Assembly: GCA_030640885.1 (NCBI GenBank)
Contig: DAOWIN010000086.1
Location: 1-5,573, forward strand
Direction of reading: 5' to 3'
Length of the DNA stretch: 5,573 bases
Origin: Candidatus Omnitrophota bacterium
Lineage (GTDB): Bacteria; Omnitrophota; 4484-213
Each line of letters begins with the position of its first letter. Position 1 is the first letter of the stretch. Positions 1 through 4,027 of this stretch are shown one piece after another. The notes below the pieces were generated by a model. The model searched no databases. It was given only the letters and a program-made list of their open reading frames with translations, and had not been told where the DNA came from. A program made the translations under genes and the position numbers.

Positions 1-8
1 ATAGAAAA

Positions 9-48
9 GGTGAGCTTTAAAGCCCCGTCTTTTCTAACGGGGTTCACC
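9..48 (-). terminator. GC-rich hairpin with trailing T run (candidate terminator or attenuator)
   Basis: Read on the minus strand, ACCCCGT-type bases at 42-37 pair perfectly with ACGGGG at 28-23 (6 bp, 8-nt loop). An outer stem GGTGA (48-44) pairs with TCACC (13-9), separated from the inner stem by an asymmetric internal loop that contains the palindrome GCTTTAAAGC (14-23). TTTT (8-5) follows directly. This is the layout of an intrinsic terminator, though the internal loop is large for one. It could end the trpC transcript about 130 nt after its stop codon, or act as an attenuator for a gene beyond the left edge. It could also be the hairpin of a dispersed palindromic repeat. It matches no riboswitch class that I recognise. 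Confidence 0.35.
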
Positions 49-85
49 GCCAACGAGAAAAACCTTGCAAAAACTTATCCTGCAT
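44..85 (-). CDS. possible 13-codon leader peptide
   Basis: A tiny ORF (MQDKFLQGFSRWR, then TGA) follows the candidate promoter. GAAGG sits about 7 nt before its ATG, a reasonable Shine-Dalgarno spacing. Its TGA stop lies inside the 5' arm of the outer stem (GGTGA, 48-44) of the hairpin at 9-48, so a ribosome finishing the ORF would hold that stem open. This is the geometry of a translation-coupled attenuator. The single Trp codon, three from the end, is suggestive next to trpC, but one codon is weak support. An ORF this short can easily arise by chance, and the gene it would control is outside the window. Confidence 0.15.
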   Translation of the reverse strand: MQDKFLQGFSRWR

Positions 86-102
86 AATATCGCCTTCAAT
101 CT

Positions 103-131
103 ATAATAGCATATTAGACGATACTTTTCTA
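103..131 (-). promoter_or_regulatory. candidate sigma-70-type promoter with extended -10
   Basis: On the minus strand the -10 is TATTAT (108-103), preceded by TGC, which makes an extended -10 (TGn). Seventeen bases upstream is TAGAAA (131-126), matching four of six positions of the TTGACA consensus. Transcription would begin near position 95 and run leftward into the small ORF and hairpin at the window edge. The site lies in the non-coding stretch just after trpC, where a new transcription unit could start. AT-rich DNA yields such matches by chance, so this is a candidate only. Confidence 0.3.
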
Positions 132-175
132 TCCTGTAAATTTTGGCAAAAGAGGATTTTTTATAACCTGCACAA

Positions 176-967
176 TCAAGCGACATCCCCCATAATATCT
201 CTTATCTTTTCCTCAATATCCTCACTTTTTAAAAGCGTTTCGCCAATCAGCACAGCATTTATACCTAAATCGCCCAAATATTTTATATCCTCTTTTGTCT
301 TAATCCCGCTTTCGCTCACGATGACTTTACCTTTGGGAATTAATTTTATGAGCTTCTCCGTAGTTTTTAGATCAATCTCTAAACTATCTAAATTGCGGTT
401 ATTAATCCCGATAATTTCAGCCGATGTATTTAGCACCTTTTGCAAGTCTTCACAGTTATGCGTTTCCACCAGAGCGTCAAGATTTAATTGCCGACAAATT
501 TGCAGAAAATTTTCAAGCTTCTTTTCATCCAATAAACAGGCAATAAACAAAACCGCATCGGCTTTATAAAAAAGCGATTGGTAAATTTGATACTCGTCAA
601 TAATAAAATCCTTGCGCAAAACAGGTAAAGCAGTGTTTTGTTTAATTTCGCTTAAATATTTTAGCTCGCCGCCAAAAAAGCTTTTATCGGTGAGCACAGA
701 AATTGCCTTTGCTCCTGAGCGAGCATAAATTTGAGCAATTTTTAGGTAATCAAAGTTATCTCTGAATTTTGGGCAGGAAGGGGATTTTTGTTTAACCTCG
801 GCAATTAGGGCTAAATGCGAATTTTCTATCGCCTTTTTAAAATCCCTTTTTAGGCAGGATTTTTTAAAATCGGGAGAATCTATTTTTTTAAGCATTTCCT
901 CAAACGGGAAATCCTCCTTTGCTTTTGCTATTTCCGCTCTTTTATTTTCAATAATTTTATTTAACAT
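176..967 (-). CDS. trpC: indole-3-glycerol-phosphate synthase
   Basis: This enzyme converts 1-(2-carboxyphenylamino)-1-deoxyribulose 5-phosphate to indole-3-glycerol phosphate, the ring-closing step of tryptophan synthesis, in the cytosol. The 263-residue single-domain TIM barrel has normal family length, and the MLNKIIENKRAEI opening is typical of IGPS, supporting this ATG. By alignment from memory to the Sulfolobus enzyme, the active-site residues are present: E57 and K59 in IAEVKQKSPS, K119 in LRKDF, E168 in LVETH, N189 and R191 in GINNRNL, and S220 in SESG. The loop after KSPS reads CPKFRDNF rather than the usual glycine-rich form, a minor oddity. No trpF domain is fused and no other trp gene is in the window, although one could lie off the left edge. 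The upstream ribosome binding site is weak (AGGTGG, 12 nt from ATG) and sits in the hairpin array at 974-1039. No clear terminator follows before position 48. Confidence 0.96.
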   Translation of the reverse strand: MLNKIIENKRAEIAKAKEDFPFEEMLKKIDSPDFKKSCLKRDFKKAIENSHLALIAEVKQKSPSCPKFRDNFDYLKIAQIYARSGAKAISVLTDKSFFGGELKYLSEIKQNTALPVLRKDFIIDEYQIYQSLFYKADAVLFIACLLDEKKLENFLQICRQLNLDALVETHNCEDLQKVLNTSAEIIGINNRNLDSLEIDLKTTEKLIKLIPKGKVIVSESGIKTKEDIKYLGDLGINAVLIGETLLKSEDIEEKIRDIMGDVA

Positions 968-973
968 ATTTAC

Positions 974-1039
974 CCACTTCCACCTACGAGGTGGAAGTGG
1001 AGGTGGAAGTGAGGTATATTAGAAATGAGGTGGAAGTGG
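974..1039. repeat. 12-bp repeat array, three direct and one inverted copy
   Basis: The word AGGTGGAAGTGG occurs at 989-1000, 1001-1012 (last base A) and 1028-1039. Its exact reverse complement is at 974-985. The first two facing copies give a perfect 12-bp stem with a 3-nt loop (986-988). On the minus strand the trpC-proximal arm carries the only Shine-Dalgarno-like bases before the trpC ATG at 967. Any of the three other copies could pair with that arm, giving alternative folds. No T run follows the hairpin on the minus strand, so it is not an ordinary intrinsic terminator. A small hairpin (GTGCA, 3-nt loop, TGCAC) lies next to it at 1040-1052. Together these fill nearly all of the 97-bp gap between the small ORF and trpC. 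Confidence 0.85.
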
Positions 1040-1064
1040 GTGCAAGATGCACGCAACCCGCCCC

Positions 1065-1223
1065 TTATTTTCTTTTAACTTCAACTAATATTTTATCTAA
1101 AGTAAGTGCTATGCGGTTTAATAAGTTAATCTGCTCCTGATGCTTCCGGTCTTGCTGTTTTTGCATCTCTTTTGCCTGACCGGCTATTTTGGTCATATCT
1201 CCAAGGTCTTTTAAATTAAGCAT
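1065..1223 (-). CDS. small helical protein of unknown function, 52 aa
   Basis: This short ORF begins with ATG at 1223 and ends with TAA at 1065. Support is a near-ideal Shine-Dalgarno (AAGGAGG) 9 nt upstream and a protein-like composition. The product starts MLNLKDLGDMTKIAGQAKEM and is rich in Lys, Gln, Leu and Glu, with no signal peptide, membrane segment, Cys or Pro. It looks wholly alpha-helical, with a hydrophobic spacing in the second half (INLLNRIALTLDKIL) that suits a short coiled coil. The DMTKIAGQAKEMQKQQ stretch recalls the N-terminal helix of YbaB/EbfC nucleoid proteins (KQAQxMQ-type), but the rest of that family is missing, so no function is assigned. It lies 64 bp after the protease and 97 bp before trpC and is probably cotranscribed with both. 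Confidence 0.7.
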   Translation of the reverse strand: MLNLKDLGDMTKIAGQAKEMQKQQDRKHQEQINLLNRIALTLDKILVEVKRK

Positions 1224-1232
1224 AATTTTTTT

Positions 1233-1239
1233 CCTCCTT
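1233..1239 (-). promoter_or_regulatory. strong Shine-Dalgarno for the 52-aa ORF
   Basis: AAGGAGG on the minus strand is followed by a 9-nt, A/T-only spacer and then the ATG at 1223. It is the best ribosome binding site in the window and is the main reason to accept the small ORF and its start. The hairpin at 1240-1258 ends immediately upstream, so the site stays single-stranded when that hairpin forms. Confidence 0.75.
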
Positions 1240-1258
1240 GCTATAACTTCGTTATAGC
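1240..1258. repeat. perfect 8-bp inverted repeat upstream of the small ORF
   Basis: GCTATAAC (1240-1247) and GTTATAGC (1251-1258) are exact reverse complements separated by TTC, giving a stem-loop on either strand. On the minus strand it lies between the protease stop and the Shine-Dalgarno of the 52-aa ORF. No T run follows on that strand, so termination is unlikely. It may stabilise a processed mRNA end, mark an operator, or be a dispersed palindromic repeat. The window does not decide between these. Confidence 0.55.
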
Positions 1259-1287
1259 TGATTGCACTAATAAATTCCCATCCTGCT

Positions 1288-2754
1288 TTACAAAATGTCT
1301 TTTAAATCCTCTGACCTATCCAAATCAATGTTATACTTGTCCAAAATCTGTTTGCTTATTTTATTCAATTCCTTTCTGTCCAAAACTATCTGCTTTCCCC
1401 TTTTGGTTACAATGGTATGGTATCTTTTTTTGTTGTTTTCAATAGCTGAAACTAAATTCCGTATAGTAGAAATTTTTTCGCCATTAGCGGAAACAACCAC
1501 ACTATTCTCGAGCCATTCATACCCTACATTAATTTCGTTGGCTAAAATGTTGGTTAATACAATCACCTGCCTTCTTTCTTCAGCAGGCTCTTCATAAAAA
1601 AAGTAATTGGCTAAATTTACAGGAACATTTCTTATATCCCCCCACATTCCTAAATAGTTCATTGTCAAAGGTTGGAATACTAATCCTCCTATGGTGTAAT
1701 ATGTGGGAGATATATCATACTGCTGGTAAGGCACTAATCGGCAGGAATTTACCGTAGTTGTCAATTTAATTTTCACATTCTTAATCCTGCCGCTTCTTAA
1801 AATCTTTAGCTTTACTGTTTCGCCAATATATTTACGCTGAAGAACATAGCCGAAAAACATTCTTTCATTACTCCTAAATTCTATTGTTCCATCATTTTCT
1901 ATATTCTTTCCCTCAATAGAAAGAAGAACATCCCCTGATTTTAATATTTCTTTTGCGCAAGAGCAGGGATAGACTCTGCCTACCAATATCCCTGTTTGCT
2001 TCTCATTCATATTATATTTAAGCCTAATGCTGGGATTTTCCATATTCTGAAAATTTATTCCCAAAAGCGGAATTCCGTCATACTTATTATCTTTTATATC
2101 TTTCAAGAAATGCTTAACAACAACGGCTGGAACCATATAACCAATATTTTCTCCCTCTGCGGCTTGGAAAGCTACACCTACTATTTTATTATCTTTAATT
2201 ACAGGTCCCCCGCTACTGCCGGGATTGATTGCCGCATCAATTTGGCAACTTAACAAAGCTACGCCGCTGTGAGTATAATATTGATGCTCTATACGCGAAA
2301 CAATACCCTCGGTAATGCATAGCTCATCCCCCCCTCTGGGAAAACCATAAACAGCAACTTTATCTCTAACCTCCACCAATGAACCGACTTCTAACGGCTC
2401 GCTATCAGCGAAAAATGCCTCATCGGCAACCTTTAAAATAGCAAGATCGCATTCATGAGCTACTGCCTCTACTTTGGCAGTATATTTTTTTGCCTGCCCT
2501 GCCCGTTTTACCTGTATAAACATCTGGTCGCCAACCACATGGGCATTGCTTAAAATCCTTTTTCCACTGATAATGCATCCTGAACCGGTACGTCTTTGCT
2601 GACCAAGCATCTGCCAAGGCTTGCCATAATCATGCTCATTGCACACAGTATACACCTTTACTATCGCCCCTTTTGTATTCTGCTGGGCATATAACGGCAA
2701 GCTAATAAAACAATTCAAGATTACTACTAAAATTACCTTTAAAAACAATCTCAT
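1288..2754 (-). CDS. exported trypsin-like serine protease with two PDZ-type domains, DEG9-like
   Basis: This is a 488-residue HtrA/Deg-type endopeptidase, probably acting on misfolded or specific proteins outside the cytoplasm. Residues 1-24 form a signal peptide (MRLFLK, hydrophobic core, cleavage likely after LYA or LYAQ). The protease domain spans about 28-220, with the triad H72 (SNAHVV), D103 (ECDLAIL) and S181 (PGSSGGP; Ser replaces the usual Asn at 180). A first PDZ domain covers about 228-335. Residues about 338-460 hold RLVPYQQYD, a GGLVF-PLT-NYL block and a VLTNILANEINVGYE block, matching my recollection of the second PDZ-type domain (PDZ_3) of plant DEG9. The tail LDKYNIDLDRSEDL also fits bacterial relatives. 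Classical DegP and DegQ lack this signature. AGGAG lies 7 nt before the ATG. Cysteines at 60, 102 and 170 cluster around the active site, and C264/C266 form a CSC motif. The 90-bp gap to the upstream hydrolase gene is mostly tandem repeat. Confidence 0.93.
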   Translation of the reverse strand: MRLFLKVILVVILNCFISLPLYAQQNTKGAIVKVYTVCNEHDYGKPWQMLGQQRRTGSGCIISGKRILSNAHVVGDQMFIQVKRAGQAKKYTAKVEAVAHECDLAILKVADEAFFADSEPLEVGSLVEVRDKVAVYGFPRGGDELCITEGIVSRIEHQYYTHSGVALLSCQIDAAINPGSSGGPVIKDNKIVGVAFQAAEGENIGYMVPAVVVKHFLKDIKDNKYDGIPLLGINFQNMENPSIRLKYNMNEKQTGILVGRVYPCSCAKEILKSGDVLLSIEGKNIENDGTIEFRSNERMFFGYVLQRKYIGETVKLKILRSGRIKNVKIKLTTTVNSCRLVPYQQYDISPTYYTIGGLVFQPLTMNYLGMWGDIRNVPVNLANYFFYEEPAEERRQVIVLTNILANEINVGYEWLENSVVVSANGEKISTIRNLVSAIENNKKRYHTIVTKRGKQIVLDRKELNKISKQILDKYNIDLDRSEDLKDIL

Positions 2755-2775
2755 TTTGTGTCTCCTCTAAAGTTA

Positions 2776-2856
2776 ACTCTATTAACTCTATAAACTCCAT
2801 AAACTCCATAAACTCCATAAACCCAATAAACTCTATTAACTCCATTAGCCCAATAA
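2776..2856. repeat. nine tandem copies of a 9-bp unit
   Basis: Nine consecutive 9-bp units, consensus TTATGGAGT on the minus strand (ACTCCATAA on plus), run without indels. The three units at 2794-2820 are identical. The others differ at one to three positions, with variants such as TAATAGAGT and TTATTGGGT. The array fills most of the hydrolase-protease gap, and its first unit (2848-2856) encodes the last Leu-Leu-Gly of the hydrolase. Two reading frames of the array contain stop codons, while the third (Val-Tyr-Gly type) stays open. The array ends about 10 bp before the protease Shine-Dalgarno. It is probably a replication-slippage product, and copy number may vary between strains. Confidence 0.93.
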
Positions 2857-4005
2857 ACTGGATATAATTTTCCGATACATTTCCTCAGATTGCCAATATA
2901 ATAAGTGCGCCTTTTGAGGAGTTATCCTTTTACGCCCCTTAATTCTCTCGGAAAAGTTTATCACAATGTTTTTGACATCTCTGTATATATCCAAATGCCC
3001 GCTTACAGGGTCTTGCCCGCTCCAAAAATTTAACCACTTCACATGCTCAAAGTATTGCTCAATCCCTTTATCAAGGGTTGTAGTATCTACATTAACCCTT
3101 TTGAAGCCATTGAGCTGAGACACAATTGCGTAACGAATGTTTTGTTTCTTTTTATTTATTTTTTCATCAAAGAAAAAGGCAATTTTGTCCAGGGGCGAGC
3201 CAAAGGTTATTAAACCCTTTAACTTGGAGGCGTATTCCCGCAAGCGGCTATCTACATTCATTTCCTTGTTTAATCTACTCAATGTATCATAAGCAATTAC
3301 GCTTCCTAATGAATGTCCTGCTAAAATTACCCTTTCATATTCCTTATTTTCAATGAGAAACTTTGCTTTTTCAACTGCTTCCTTGAGTATTGCCTGACGA
3401 ACATCAAAGTATTCTGATTTTCTATCTGCGCTGGTGTAAAGAGCAATATCCCCCAAAGAATCTACTAACGGTCTTTTTAGTATATAGCCGACAACTTTGC
3501 TAAGCACTTTAATCCAGATAGGTTTATGAACAACAACCAAATTTAGACATCGCAATAAACCTCGCAACCAACCTGTAAAGCTTAACATATTTATCAAATA
3601 TTTCACATAGTTGAATTCTCCATCCCGCGTAAAAAGAATATCGTTTTTCTCCCGCTCTTTCTGCCCCTGCCTTTTATAAAATGCCTTTGCCCCTTCGCCA
3701 ACATCCAATAACCATTGAACAACCTCGCTTGAGCTAATTTTTCTCTGCGTTTTATGAGCCCAGTAATACTCATATATATCCAGTGTTGGTTTATTGGAAA
3801 TGCTTGGAATAAGTGAAACACAGCTTTCTATCCAATTTGGAAACTGCTTTAGAGAATGCCTTTTTTGAATAGAGGCATCGGGGTAATTGGTCCTTATTTG
3901 TTTTAAATACGAATCGGCAAACGGTCTCACAAAATTATCCAAAGTTTCAAATGGTTCTTGCTCGCCTATTCCGTGAATAACCAATATGGCAGTTTTTTTA
4001 TTCAT
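2845..4005 (-). CDS. cytosolic alpha/beta-hydrolase, lipase- or esterase-like
   Basis: This 386-residue protein has an alpha/beta-hydrolase outline. The opening AILVIHGIGEQE supplies the HG oxyanion-hole motif at residues 11-12. The nucleophile elbow is GHSLG with S232, after strand ERVILA. SGQDPVSG offers D332 as the acid, and H367 in KAHLLYW is the likely catalytic His (H337 is an alternative). A long insertion (about 85-200) includes a hydrophobic, basic stretch at about 136-178 that could act as a lid or membrane-binding surface. There is no signal peptide, so it should act in the cytosol or on the inner membrane face. The HGIGEQ start and late SG-D-P/H-YW pattern recall hydrolases with PGAP1-like or triacylglycerol-lipase annotations, but the substrate cannot be inferred. 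It starts 22 nt after the helicase stop with GGGAGAGG upstream, so the two are probably cotranscribed. Its last codons lie within the 9-bp repeat array. Confidence 0.87.
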   Translation of the reverse strand: MNKKTAILVIHGIGEQEPFETLDNFVRPFADSYLKQIRTNYPDASIQKRHSLKQFPNWIESCVSLIPSISNKPTLDIYEYYWAHKTQRKISSSEVVQWLLDVGEGAKAFYKRQGQKEREKNDILFTRDGEFNYVKYLINMLSFTGWLRGLLRCLNLVVVHKPIWIKVLSKVVGYILKRPLVDSLGDIALYTSADRKSEYFDVRQAILKEAVEKAKFLIENKEYERVILAGHSLGSVIAYDTLSRLNKEMNVDSRLREYASKLKGLITFGSPLDKIAFFFDEKINKKKQNIRYAIVSQLNGFKRVNVDTTTLDKGIEQYFEHVKWLNFWSGQDPVSGHLDIYRDVKNIVINFSERIKGRKRITPQKAHLLYWQSEEMYRKIISSLLG

Positions 4006-4027
4006 TTTCGCGATACCTCTCCCTTTT

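Noticed and set aside
102..107. Exact TATAAT on the plus strand as a rightward promoter
   Set aside because: No acceptable -35 lies at 16-18 bp, and no plus-strand gene follows. The minus-strand reading of the same bases, with a TGn extension, is better.
321..569. 82-codon plus-strand ORF inside trpC
   Set aside because: It is antisense to conserved trpC catalytic motifs, has low-complexity Ser/Phe-rich content and resembles no known protein.
974..1000. 12-bp hairpin as intrinsic terminator of the small ORF
   Set aside because: On the minus strand it is followed by GTAAAT and the trpC ATG, with no T run, so ordinary rho-independent termination is not supported.
1240..1258. Resemblance of the ATAACTTCGTTATAG hairpin to a loxP arm
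   Set aside because: loxP has two 13-bp arms around an 8-bp spacer. Here the two 8-bp arms are separated by only 3 bp, and there is no recombinase gene. The likeness is superficial.
1295..1597. 100-codon plus-strand ORF opposite the protease 3' half
   Set aside because: It is antisense to the conserved second PDZ region of the protease. The composition is that of a reverse-strand shadow, and I saw no ribosome binding site worth citing.
1996..2253. 85-codon plus-strand ORF opposite the protease catalytic Ser region
   Set aside because: It is antisense to the PGSSGGP motif and the first PDZ domain, and its product has no recognisable domain.
2776..2856. CRISPR-like array
   Set aside because: The units are 9 bp and directly adjacent, with no spacers. 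This is a simple tandem repeat.
3603..3821. 72-codon minus-strand ORF within the hydrolase
   Set aside because: It is an alternative frame of the hydrolase gene, whose own frame carries the full alpha/beta-hydrolase motif set.
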